Below, in pieces: positions 1-6,065 of a stretch of 6,416 bases of DNA. The notes under the pieces were generated by a model. The model made no database searches, was not told the origin of the DNA, and was given only the letters and a program-made list of their open reading frames with translations. The position numbers were made by a program, and so were the translations under genes. This DNA comes from an uncultured Ruminococcus sp. (GTDB lineage: Bacteria; Bacillota; Clostridia; Oscillospirales; Ruminococcaceae): NCBI GenBank assembly GCA_947174965.1, contig CAMWKY010000128.1, positions 1-6,416 on the forward strand. The letters run 5' to 3'. Position 1 is the stretch's first letter. Each line of letters begins with the position of its first letter.

Positions 1-804
1 TATAAAATAATAAATCTTGAAAATATAAGGACAATTACTGATTTTATAGAAAAAATCGGAAGTAATCAGGGCGATATTGAAATAGATGATATATTTTACA
101 ATATAAGGCAAAGCAACTGCGTAAACAAAAAGGGCATTGAAATTGCAAAAGTTATTATAATTAACAATGTATCTGAATACTATGAACTTGCTGAAACAGA
201 AAAAAAGCTGTCGCTTGAACATGAACGCAACAGAATTGCACAGGAAATTCACGATTCGGCTGGTCATACTTTTACAATGATTAGCTCAATTGCTAAAGTT
301 TTACAGGTTGAAACAGACCGAAACAAAATTCTTGAATATGTTTCGGAGATTGACGGTTTATCAAGAAGTGGCATAACACAGTTGAGATGCTCAATAAATA
401 ATCTGCGTGACGACGAATTTATGACATCTGTAACAAGAGCAGTTCAGACTGTTACAACAGCTGTACGCAATATAAAGGTTGAAACCTGTATTCAGGGAGC
501 AGAGGACGAAAGCTTTTCGTTCTGTATTCGTGAAGTGTACGACAATATCCGTGAAACACTGACAAATGCTATGAGATATTCAGGTGCGGACAGAATAGAC
601 ATTATTGTGAAATTTCTTGCTGACCGTCTTGAACTGTATATTTTCGACAACGGAGCAGGGTGTGCTGAAATAAAAGAAAATAACGGTCTTTCGGGTATTC
701 GTACACGCACAGAAGCAATAGGCGGAAGTGTTAAGTTTTCGTCAGTTGAGGGTGAGGGCTTCACCACAATAATAAAAATACCAAAGGAGCAGAAAATTGA
801 ATGA
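1..804 (+). CDS. Sensor histidine kinase, NarL/DesK type (HisKA_3 + HATPase), 5'-truncated
   Basis: The frame is open from the first base, so the N-terminus lies outside the window; 267 codons are visible. It autophosphorylates on histidine and passes the phosphate to the regulator encoded next. The dimerisation/phosphoacceptor segment reads RNRIAQEIHDSAGH, with the likely phospho-His at visible residue 84 (bases 250-252), the pattern of HisKA_3 kinases that pair with NarL/FixJ regulators. The HATPase domain follows: an N-box ETLTNAMRYSGA (Asn at visible residue 189), a G1 box DNGAG (Asp 216), and a glycine-rich stretch GLSGIRTRTEAIGG with GEGFTTIIKIP at the end. The 70 or so residues before the His, with NNVSEYYEL leading into a charged helix, resemble the end of a PAS-type domain. 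A membrane or 7TM sensor further upstream is plausible but not visible. An internal ATG at 277 falls after the phospho-His and cannot be the true start. The signal sensed is unknown. Confidence 0.95.
   Translation, partial: YKIINLENIRTITDFIEKIGSNQGDIEIDDIFYNIRQSNCVNKKGIEIAKVIIINNVSEYYELAETEKKLSLEHERNRIAQEIHDSAGHTFTMISSIAKVLQVETDRNKILEYVSEIDGLSRSGITQLRCSINNLRDDEFMTSVTRAVQTVTTAVRNIKVETCIQGAEDESFSFCIREVYDNIRETLTNAMRYSGADRIDIIVKFLADRLELYIFDNGAGCAEIKENNGLSGIRTRTEAIGGSVKFSSVEGEGFTTIIKIPKEQKIE
784..789 (+). promoter_or_regulatory. Ribosome binding site of the response regulator gene
   Basis: AAGGAG lies inside the last codons of the kinase gene, 11 bases before the ATG at 801. It supports that start and, together with the ATGA stop/start overlap at 801-804, suggests translational coupling of kinase and regulator. 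Confidence 0.75.
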
Positions 805-1427
805 TAAAGGTAATTATTGCAGATGATGTACAGATTCTGCGGACAGGACTTAAAGCAGTTCTTTCACAGGATAATGATATACAGGTTGTGGGTGAAGCAT
901 CAGACGGCAAAGAAGCATATGAGATGTCAATACGTCTCCGCCCTGATGTTGTGCTTATGGATATGCGTATGCCCGATTTTGATGGTGGTTACGGAACAAG
1001 GCAGATTAAACAGAAACTTAACGGCGTGAAAGTCCTTGTGCTTACAACATTTGACGACAAAGAAACAGTACAAAAGGCACTTTCAAGCGGTGCGGACGGC
1101 TATATCCTGAAAGAAATGGACAATGCACAGATTATCAATTCAATTAAAGCTGTTTCGGGTGGTATAAATGTATTTTGTGATAATATTTTTCAGTCGATAA
1201 AGCAGGAAACTGTTATGCCGTCCAATCCTGATGATTTCGGTTTGACGGAGCGTGAAACGGAGTTCCTCCGCCATATATGCGACGGCTGTGACAACAAAGA
1301 AATTGCGCACAGAATGTTTCTTGCTGAAGGAACAGTCCGAAACGGCATATCACGTCTTCTTGAAAAACTTCATCTGAAAGACCGGACGCAACTTGCAGTT
1401 TTTGCTATAAAAAATAACATAATTTAA
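801..1427 (+). CDS. Response regulator, NarL/FixJ (LuxR-type HTH) family
   Basis: This is a complete 208-residue DNA-binding response regulator, the normal length for the NarL/FixJ family. The receiver domain (about residues 1-120) has the acidic pair D8/D9, the phospho-acceptor D54 in VVLMDMRMP, the switch Thr T82 in VLVLTTF, and the conserved lysine K104 in GYILKE. The C-terminal LuxR-type helix-turn-helix starts at LTERETEFLRHI (about residue 148) and runs through NKEIAHRMFLAEGTVRN and ISRLLEKLHLKDRTQLAVFA. The recognition helix has NG where many relatives have NY or NH; I do not know whether this matters. The start codon overlaps the kinase stop by four bases, so the two proteins form one two-component pair. 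Target genes are not identifiable here. The neighbouring genes are convergent and separated by a terminator, so they are not in its operon; the regulated genes may lie upstream of the window. Confidence 0.97.
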   Translation: MIKVIIADDVQILRTGLKAVLSQDNDIQVVGEASDGKEAYEMSIRLRPDVVLMDMRMPDFDGGYGTRQIKQKLNGVKVLVLTTFDDKETVQKALSSGADGYILKEMDNAQIINSIKAVSGGINVFCDNIFQSIKQETVMPSNPDDFGLTERETEFLRHICDGCDNKEIAHRMFLAEGTVRNGISRLLEKLHLKDRTQLAVFAIKNNII

Positions 1428-1433
1428 TAAAAA

Positions 1434-1460
1434 AGACGTTCCCGAAAATAAGGAACGTCT
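1434..1460. terminator. Bidirectional intrinsic terminator
   Basis: A perfect 9-bp stem (AGACGTTCC at 1434-1442 pairing with GGAACGTCT at 1452-1460) closes a 9-base loop. On the plus strand it is followed by GTTTTATT, and on the minus strand by TTTTTATT. It lies between two converging stop codons (1425-1427 plus, 1467-1469 minus), so it most likely ends both the two-component operon and the mtnN-dockerin unit. Confidence 0.9.
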
Positions 1461-1466
1461 GTTTTA

Positions 1467-2360
1467 TTATTGCTGATTCATATAATCTTCTATGCTTAAT
1501 TCACCTTCAGAAGTTGAGAGATATGAATAATATCCAAGAATAGCAGAAGCGTCATTTGAGTCAATAATGTCATCTGAATTTACATCACCTGCAAAAAATT
1601 CATCATCATTAAGTCCGCTGTCCTCACCTGTTGAAACTGCTGAAAATGCGTCAAGAGCTATTGTTGCATCTTTTGCATCAATAAAACCGTCGTTATTTAT
1701 ATCGCCCTTGTTTGCACCTGTAATTTTTATATGCAGATTCTTTACATTCGGAATTGATGTAACACTTTCATCACCTGTTCTCATGGAAACAGTGCTGTAT
1801 CTCTGGTCTGTGTAATCTTCTGATTGCGTGAGGAAGTAAACATCATATTCGCCATACGGGATATTTTTGTTGAAAATCATATCAAAGCTTGTCAGTGCGT
1901 AATCGTTGGTATTATCTCCATAGGGAGTAAGCGGAGAATTATCAGTATAAAGCGTACCAAGGTCGCAGACAAAGAACATTGTATTAAGTTCCTCATCTTT
2001 TCCGCAGGCAGTTGAATGTCTTATTCTTTTAAGTTCTCCGTCTTTTTCTTCAGCATAGGCATAGGGGATATATGGGACTTGTGGGTCAATAACATTGTCA
2101 AGCTTTATAAACTTACTTGCACATTTCCACTTCGGGTCAACGCTCCAGCAGGTTTTTGATGTATCATCAATAAAAACATCTGTTGTTACAGTAAGACCTT
2201 TTGCAAGTTCTTCACGGCTTATAATAAGTGTACCCTCTGAATCTGTTTCAGCCTGAGGAGTAAAATAAACGGTAGGTATGTAATCGGCATTTGCAGTAAA
2301 TGCTGATGTTGTGGCAGTCATTAAAGCTACTGCCGATAATGTTGCTAAAATTTTTTTCAT
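1467..2360 (-). CDS. Secreted protein with C-terminal type I dockerin
   Basis: This 297-residue exported protein probably docks onto a cohesin-bearing scaffold or cell-surface protein. The N-terminus is a classic signal peptide: MKK, a hydrophobic core to about residue 21, and a likely cleavage after ANA at residue 25. Residues 26-215 form one soluble region with the markers TVYFTP, DPKWKC, LTPYGDNT and PYGEYDVYFLTQSEDYTDQR, and cysteines at 71, 80, 119 and 132. I recognise no catalytic motif in it; a beta-sandwich of the cohesin/Ig/carbohydrate-binding kind is a guess. The dockerin (about 219-283) has two calcium-binding loops, DINNDGFIDAKD (220-231) and DVNSDDIIDSND (259-270), each followed by a helix. 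The second loop has Asp instead of the usual Gly at position 6. The gene follows mtnN after 13 bases and is probably cotranscribed with it. The ATG at 2360 is fixed by an AAGGAG site and by the signal peptide. Confidence 0.93.
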   Translation of the reverse strand: MKKILATLSAVALMTATTSAFTANADYIPTVYFTPQAETDSEGTLIISREELAKGLTVTTDVFIDDTSKTCWSVDPKWKCASKFIKLDNVIDPQVPYIPYAYAEEKDGELKRIRHSTACGKDEELNTMFFVCDLGTLYTDNSPLTPYGDNTNDYALTSFDMIFNKNIPYGEYDVYFLTQSEDYTDQRYSTVSMRTGDESVTSIPNVKNLHIKITGANKGDINNDGFIDAKDATIALDAFSAVSTGEDSGLNDDEFFAGDVNSDDIIDSNDASAILGYYSYLSTSEGELSIEDYMNQQ

Positions 2361-2369
2361 TTTTTCTTT

Positions 2370-2375
2370 CTCCTT
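2370..2375 (-). promoter_or_regulatory. Ribosome binding site of the dockerin gene, overlapping the mtnN stop codon
   Basis: AAGGAG on the minus strand is 9 bases upstream of the dockerin ATG. Its first two bases are also part of the mtnN stop codon TAA (2374-2376), which ties translation of the two genes closely together. Confidence 0.8.
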
Positions 2376-3051
2376 AAATTAATTCTGTCATTCTCAATAC
2401 GATTTCTGCCACTCTTTTAGCGGCAATTTTTTCAAATTCATCAAAGGACATTGCACCCTCATCATCTGCATTATCAGAAATACAGCGTACACTCACATAC
2501 GGAACATCATTGAGATAGCAGGCATGACCTACAGCTGTACTTTCCATATCAACGGCATAGGGATTGAATTTTTCCTGAATCTGCGCTTTGATATTGCTGT
2601 CAGAGATAAATGCTTCACCTGATACAATGCGACCTCTGAAACTGGTGATATTATTATCAGCACATACTTTTTCAGCTGTTTCAATAAGTTTTTCATCAGC
2701 TTTGAAAATTGCACAGTATGGCGGATAATCCTTGAGGAAATGCAAGTCCAAATCATGTGGAAGCACCTCTGTTGATATTACAATATCACACACTTTTACG
2801 GCTTTATTCATACCACCTGCAACACCTGTATTGATAACATAATCAGGCTTGAAATTATCAATCATGACTTGCGTGCAGAGTGCAGAGTTTACCTTTGCAA
2901 TGCCACAGCAAGCATTGATTATAGTGTTGCCCTTGTATGAGTTGATATAGAAATCAAAGCCCGATATACGCTTTATTTCAGCATCACCAAGCATATTTCT
3001 TATATCGGCAAGTTCGGACGGCATAGCTCCTATAATTGCAATTGTTTTCAT
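2374..3051 (-). CDS. mtnN: 5'-methylthioadenosine / S-adenosylhomocysteine nucleosidase
   Basis: This cytoplasmic enzyme cleaves the N-glycosidic bond of 5'-methylthioadenosine, S-adenosylhomocysteine and often 5'-deoxyadenosine. It releases adenine and clears by-products of SAM-dependent methylation, polyamine synthesis and radical-SAM chemistry. At 225 residues it has the usual family length. Visible signatures are IGAMPSEL at the N-terminus (E13 matching the E. coli catalytic E12), NTGVAGGM (74-81), SGEAF (144-148), VDMES with M169 and E170 for ribose contact, and SVRCISDNADDEGAMSFDEF with D193 in the place of the catalytic acid D197 of E. coli. All key residues are present, so it should be active. 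The start is supported by AAGGAG at 3059-3064. It is the first gene of a two-gene unit with the dockerin protein and has a strong promoter just upstream. No luxS or other methionine-salvage gene lies nearby. Confidence 0.96.
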   Translation of the reverse strand: MKTIAIIGAMPSELADIRNMLGDAEIKRISGFDFYINSYKGNTIINACCGIAKVNSALCTQVMIDNFKPDYVINTGVAGGMNKAVKVCDIVISTEVLPHDLDLHFLKDYPPYCAIFKADEKLIETAEKVCADNNITSFRGRIVSGEAFISDSNIKAQIQEKFNPYAVDMESTAVGHACYLNDVPYVSVRCISDNADDEGAMSFDEFEKIAAKRVAEIVLRMTELI

Positions 3052-3080
3052 GTTTTCACTCCTTTTTTTATTATATATAA

Positions 3081-3109
3081 ATTATACCATATCAGCGTAA
3101 CAAAATCAA
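3081..3109 (-). promoter_or_regulatory. SigA-type promoter of mtnN-dockerin unit
   Basis: On the minus strand, TTGATT (3104-3109) is followed by a 17-base spacer and a perfect TATAAT (3081-3086). TGG stands directly before the -10, giving an extended -10 (TGn). Transcription would start near 3074, leaving a leader of about 23 bases, too short for a riboswitch. This is the best promoter in the window. Confidence 0.82.
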
Positions 3110-3126
3110 TAGGAAATTTATATAAT
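3097..3126 (+). promoter_or_regulatory. Possible promoter of the GH25 lysozyme gene
   Basis: TATAAT at 3121-3126 is a perfect -10 match, but the -35 is weak: GTAACA (3097-3102) matches TTGACA in four of six bases with an 18-base spacer. A start near 3133 would leave a leader of only about 15 bases, with the ribosome site at its very beginning. The -35 regions of this and the divergent mtnN promoter overlap. Confidence 0.45.
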
Positions 3127-3133
3127 ATTTATT

Positions 3134-3140
3134 GAGGTGA
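3134..3140 (+). promoter_or_regulatory. Ribosome binding site of the GH25 lysozyme gene
   Basis: GAGGTGA lies 7 bases before the ATG at 3148. An in-frame TGA stop at 3133-3135 overlaps this site, so the protein cannot start further upstream. This matters because it rules out a missed signal peptide. Confidence 0.8.
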
Positions 3141-3147
3141 TTTTTTT

Positions 3148-3819
3148 ATGGCAAATGGTATTGATGTATCAGAATGGCAGGGCGAAATTGACTGGAACAG
3201 GGTAAAGACTGATTTTGTGATAATACGTGCAGGATATGGAAAACAGGCAAATCAGACTGACAAGTATTTTGAGCAGAACTATAAAGGCTGTAAGTCAAAT
3301 AATATACCATGCGGTGTATATTGGTACAGCTACGCAAAATCGCCTGAAGATGCAGAGCGTGAGGCTCTGGCTTGTCTCGAAGTTATCAGGGAAAAACAGT
3401 TTGAATATCCTATTTATTATGATGTAGAGGAACAAAGCGTATTATCTATGGGAAAAACGGCTGTAAGTGATATAATACGCACTTTTCTTGATATTGTTGA
3501 AAAAAATGGCTGTTTTGTGGGATTGTATATGTCTGCAAATGCACTTGCATCATATGTTGAATCCGAAATCACAGAAAAATATACTGTATGGGTTGCAAAT
3601 TATGACGTGCCGAAACCAGATTACAGCGGAAAGTATGGTATGTGGCAGAAATCCGCAAAAGGCAGAATAAACGGCATAGACGGAGATGTTGATATAAATG
3701 AGTCTTTTGAGAATTACCCTGATATTATCAGCAATGCAAAGCTTAACGGTTTCGGAAAATCCCACAAAATAACTTTGATAATCGACGGAGAGACAATTAT
3801 TGACAATTATCCTTTTTAA
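3148..3819 (+). CDS. GH25 family lysozyme (muramidase), no signal peptide
   Basis: This predicted 1,4-beta-N-acetylmuramidase cuts the glycan backbone of peptidoglycan. The 223-residue protein is almost entirely the GH25 catalytic barrel. It starts with GIDVSEWQG (D6), followed by VIIRAGYG (24-31), GVYWYSYAKS (56-65), the catalytic pair in YPIYYDVEE (D92 and E94), VGLYMSAN, and WQKSAKGRINGIDGDVDIN (D180/D182) closing the barrel. All expected acidic residues are present. A short tail of about 25 residues (HKITLIIDGETI) adds one or two strands of no recognised wall-binding type. The protein begins directly with the barrel and has no signal peptide, as in holin-released phage endolysins. Yet no holin, tail or integrase gene is next to it, so it is either a lone phage-derived gene, a cytoplasmic or autolysis-released enzyme, or exported in another way. 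Its 3' end overlaps that of nudC by 23 bases, and I see no terminator hairpin after it. Confidence 0.95.
   Translation: MANGIDVSEWQGEIDWNRVKTDFVIIRAGYGKQANQTDKYFEQNYKGCKSNNIPCGVYWYSYAKSPEDAEREALACLEVIREKQFEYPIYYDVEEQSVLSMGKTAVSDIIRTFLDIVEKNGCFVGLYMSANALASYVESEITEKYTVWVANYDVPKPDYSGKYGMWQKSAKGRINGIDGDVDINESFENYPDIISNAKLNGFGKSHKITLIIDGETIIDNYPF
3792..3810 (+). repeat. 10-base tandem duplication across two convergent gene ends
   Basis: GACAATTAT occurs at 3792-3800 and again at 3802-3810, separated by a single T (period 10). It lies inside the 3' overlap of the lysozyme gene and nudC. Both present stop codons depend on it: with a single copy, the lysozyme frame would run on to a stop at 3848-3850, and nudC would lose its TAA at 3797-3799 and read far into the lysozyme region. 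Confidence 0.8.
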
Positions 3820-4630
3820 ATTGCATCATCATTTCATTTGTGAGACTTAAATCATCAGGCTGACCTTGTATATTCTCACGCTCAACCCATTCCGCACGGC
3901 TTAACTCTGTTTCATCAAGTGTTATGTCAGAATCTCCGTCAACATCACAATAGAATCCTGCAAGTATAGTTTGAGTTGCACCCCACGGCTGTGACTTATA
4001 ATAGCGGATATTCTTTACTTTAAGTCCGACCTCCTCCATTACTTCACGTCTGACAGTTTCCTCCAGTGTTTCGCCTATTTCCGTAAATCCTGCAATAAGT
4101 GCATCATGTGCGACACCTCTGTTTTCTGCGTATCTTGTTATAAGCAGACGATTTCCGTCAGTTACTCCGACAATAACAGCAGGATTTATTCGTGGATATA
4201 TTTTTTTCCCGCAGAACGTGCATTTCAAGGCACGTTCTTTTCTGTCGGGAACTGTAATTCCTCCGCATTTTCCGCAGTATCGGCTTGAATTGTACCACAC
4301 GGACAAGTGACAGGCTACTGAAAGCGCAAATTGATTTATGCGCTTTTCTGTTTTGTCATGGCGGAAATTTGATACATCAGTGTAGCTGAATCCGTCAGGA
4401 ACAGCTATAACTGAATCATTCAGCAGAAAATATTTTTTATCCCCGATAGCAAAAATATAAGTAAGACTATCAGGCAATGTCAAATCAGCATAGACAGGAA
4501 ATGGATTTTCCTTGTCATCTTTGTGCAGAACTGTTTTTCCATCGAAGTGAAAAATAATGCTGTTTTCGTCTGGCTGAATATCAGCAGAATATGTATTATC
4601 AAGTTTCAACGGCTGAATATCCTGTATCAT
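3797..4630 (-). CDS. nudC: NADH pyrophosphatase, Nudix family (NudC-like)
   Basis: This is a 277-residue cytoplasmic Nudix hydrolase. NudC enzymes split NAD(H) into NMN(H) and AMP and can remove NAD caps from RNA 5' ends. The layout matches NudC: a divergent N-terminal domain (1-112); a zinc ribbon with C119-x2-C122 and C137-x2-C140, followed by YPRINPAVI (145-153); then the Nudix domain with a perfect Nudix box, G181 to L203 (G-x5-E187-x7-R195-E196-V-x-E199-E200-x-G-L). Ten residues downstream is SQPW (213-216), the hallmark of the NADH-specific subfamily. Here it continues GATQT instead of the usual PFPxS, so strict NADH preference is less certain. The start is set by AGGAGG ten bases upstream. 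The gene begins 32 bases before the MATE gene ends and is probably coupled to it. Its 3' end runs into the convergent lysozyme gene. Confidence 0.94.
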   Translation of the reverse strand: MIQDIQPLKLDNTYSADIQPDENSIIFHFDGKTVLHKDDKENPFPVYADLTLPDSLTYIFAIGDKKYFLLNDSVIAVPDGFSYTDVSNFRHDKTEKRINQFALSVACHLSVWYNSSRYCGKCGGITVPDRKERALKCTFCGKKIYPRINPAVIVGVTDGNRLLITRYAENRGVAHDALIAGFTEIGETLEETVRREVMEEVGLKVKNIRYYKSQPWGATQTILAGFYCDVDGDSDITLDETELSRAEWVERENIQGQPDDLSLTNEMMMQFKKDNCQ

Positions 4631-5990
4631 TTGTCTCCAACCTCCTCATAAGTTTAAATTCATATAAAATCATTGCAACTGCAACAACAGCAGAAAGCAA
4701 GTCTGCAACAGGACCGGTATATATTACACCATCAATACCGCCTAAAATATGCGGAAGTATTAGTAAAATCGGTATAAAGAATAAAATTTGTCTGGTAAGC
4801 GAAAGGAATACACCTTTTATTGCTTTTCCTATTGATGTAAAGAATGTTGACGAAATCGGCTGTATGCAGTTAATCCATGTGAAAAATAAGAATATTCTGA
4901 AAAATCTTGTGCCGAACTCAAAATATGTTTCTGTACCAGTACCAAACAAAGAAAGAATCTGACGTGGAAATATCTGAAACAGTATAAATGCAATGACTGA
5001 AATAGTTGCACCTGTTGTAAGGGCAAGTCTGTATGCTTTTTTTACTCTGTTATATTTCTTTGCACCATAGTTATAGCTTTCTATCGGTTGTGTACCTTGT
5101 GCAAGACCTATTACAATTGCAAAGACAATCATGTTTACTTTCATGATAATACCTGCACAAGCAATAGGTTCGTCCTTGCCGTAAACTGAAAGCTCGCCGT
5201 AGTGACCTAATGAATTATTAAGTACAACCTGTACAATTGCAATAGCAAGCTGATTGAAACATGAAGCCATGCCGATTGAGCAGACACGGTGTATTGCTGT
5301 AAAATCGGGTATGAAGTGTTTTTTTGTCAGCTTGATTGTCTTGAACTTTGTGATATAGACAATAACAATAACAGCAGAAACAACCTGTCCTATAACAGTA
5401 GCAAGTGCAGCACCTTTCATTCCCCAGTCAAAAACAAGTACAAAAATTGCATCAAGAATAGTGTTTATTATAGCACCTGTCAGGTTGCAAGCCATTGTAA
5501 TCTGTGGGCTTCCGTCCGCTCTGATTATATGTCCTCCACCTGTTGTTAGAATCAGGAACGGAAAACCAAATGCAGACACAAATACATAATCCTGCGCATA
5601 CGGCATAACATTATCAGATGCGCCGAAAACTTTTAGCAAAGGTGTGAGAAATGCAAAAGTTATCGCACTTATCACAAATCCACTTACAATAAGCATAGTA
5701 AAGGAATTTCCTGCGAAATATCCTGCACGTTTTACATCTCCTCTGCCTATAGTAAGATTAAAGCATGATGCACCGCCTATTCCCAAAAGCAAAGCAACAG
5801 CCATACATATTGTTGTGAACGGAAAAGCTATCGTTGTAGCAGTATTTCCATTTGTTCCGACACCCTGACCAATAAAAAACTGGTCTACTATATTATACAA
5901 TGCGCTGACAAGCATACCTATAATACTGGGTACGGAAAATTTTACCATTAATTTTGATACGGATTCATATCCTAACGGATTTTCATTCAT
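4599..5990 (-). CDS. MATE family multidrug/cation antiporter (MepA-like)
   Basis: This integral membrane exporter has 463 residues and about 12 hydrophobic segments, the standard MATE length and topology. MATE proteins expel cationic drugs and metabolites in exchange for Na+ or H+. Family signatures appear in both halves. In the first half are SVPSIIGMLVSALYNIVDQFFIGQGVG (19-45), GIGGASCFNLTIGRGD (70-85), IIRADGSPQITM (155-166), and ILDAIFVLVFDWGMKGAALATVIGQ (178-202). In the second half, GLAQGTQPIESYNYGAKKYNRVKKAY (295-320) is the matching motif and resembles the MepA subgroup. The substrate cannot be read from the sequence. The C-terminal tail (about 445-463) is charged and cytoplasmic. The start is backed by AAGGAG at 5999-6004. 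A perfect -10 lies upstream, but a mobile-element end sits where the -35 should be. nudC follows with overlap, so the two form one transcription unit. Confidence 0.96.
   Translation of the reverse strand: MNENPLGYESVSKLMVKFSVPSIIGMLVSALYNIVDQFFIGQGVGTNGNTATTIAFPFTTICMAVALLLGIGGASCFNLTIGRGDVKRAGYFAGNSFTMLIVSGFVISAITFAFLTPLLKVFGASDNVMPYAQDYVFVSAFGFPFLILTTGGGHIIRADGSPQITMACNLTGAIINTILDAIFVLVFDWGMKGAALATVIGQVVSAVIVIVYITKFKTIKLTKKHFIPDFTAIHRVCSIGMASCFNQLAIAIVQVVLNNSLGHYGELSVYGKDEPIACAGIIMKVNMIVFAIVIGLAQGTQPIESYNYGAKKYNRVKKAYRLALTTGATISVIAFILFQIFPRQILSLFGTGTETYFEFGTRFFRIFLFFTWINCIQPISSTFFTSIGKAIKGVFLSLTRQILFFIPILLILPHILGGIDGVIYTGPVADLLSAVVAVAMILYEFKLMRRLETNDTGYSAVET
4641..4646 (-). promoter_or_regulatory. 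Ribosome binding site of nudC within the MATE gene
   Basis: A full AGGAGG on the minus strand, 10 bases upstream of the nudC ATG, lies inside the coding part of the MATE gene. It is the main reason to accept a start that overlaps the upstream gene by 32 bases. Confidence 0.8.
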
Positions 5991-6022
5991 TTTTTTTACT
6001 CCTTTTTTCTTATTTCTAATTA

Positions 6023-6028
6023 ATTATA
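6023..6028 (-). promoter_or_regulatory. Probable -10 element of the MATE-nudC promoter
   Basis: On the minus strand a perfect TATAAT stands 32 bases upstream of the MATE ATG. At 17 bases upstream of it there is only ATTTTC (6046-6051), a poor -35, which falls in the loop of an AT-rich inverted repeat near the TnpB end. The promoter may be weak, activator-dependent, or altered by the element. Confidence 0.5.
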
Positions 6029-6033
6029 CAGTT

Positions 6034-6063
6034 TGTAATTTAAAAGAAAATTAAGAAATTACA
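6034..6063. repeat. AT-rich inverted repeat between tnpB and the MATE promoter
   Basis: TGTAATTT (6034-6041) and AAATTACA (6056-6063) form a perfect 8-bp inverted repeat around a 14-base spacer. The stem is nearly all A/T, so it would be a weak terminator. It could be an operator for the MATE gene, part of the mobile-element end, or chance in AT-rich DNA. Confidence 0.45.
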
Positions 6064-6065
6064 TT

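Noticed and set aside
277..804. A short kinase starting at the ATG at 277
   Set aside because: The frame continues upstream to base 1 and includes the phospho-His motif, so this ATG is internal.
1567..2015. Plus-strand open frames opposite the dockerin gene
   Set aside because: Composition reflects the reverse complement of the dockerin gene; no ribosome site and no motif. The real product is on the minus strand.
3071..3080. Palindromic operator TTATATATAA next to the mtnN promoter
   Set aside because: A simple TA run in AT-rich DNA; it is too low in information to call an operator.
3052..3147. SAM- or SAH-type riboswitch ahead of mtnN
   Set aside because: The predicted transcript leader is only about 23 bases, and no paired elements of such a riboswitch are visible in the 96-base gap.
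3148..3819. Prophage region around the lysozyme
   Set aside because: No holin, tail, portal, terminase or integrase gene is present; the neighbours are ordinary chromosomal genes.
4591..4962. Open frame on the plus strand opposite the MATE gene
   Set aside because: It lies fully antisense to well-supported MATE and nudC coding sequence, has no ribosome site or recognisable domain, and is explained as a shadow frame.
6034..6063. Intrinsic terminator for tnpB
   Set aside because: The 8-bp stem is almost entirely A/T with a 14-base loop and no uridine run directly after it, so I list it only as an inverted repeat.
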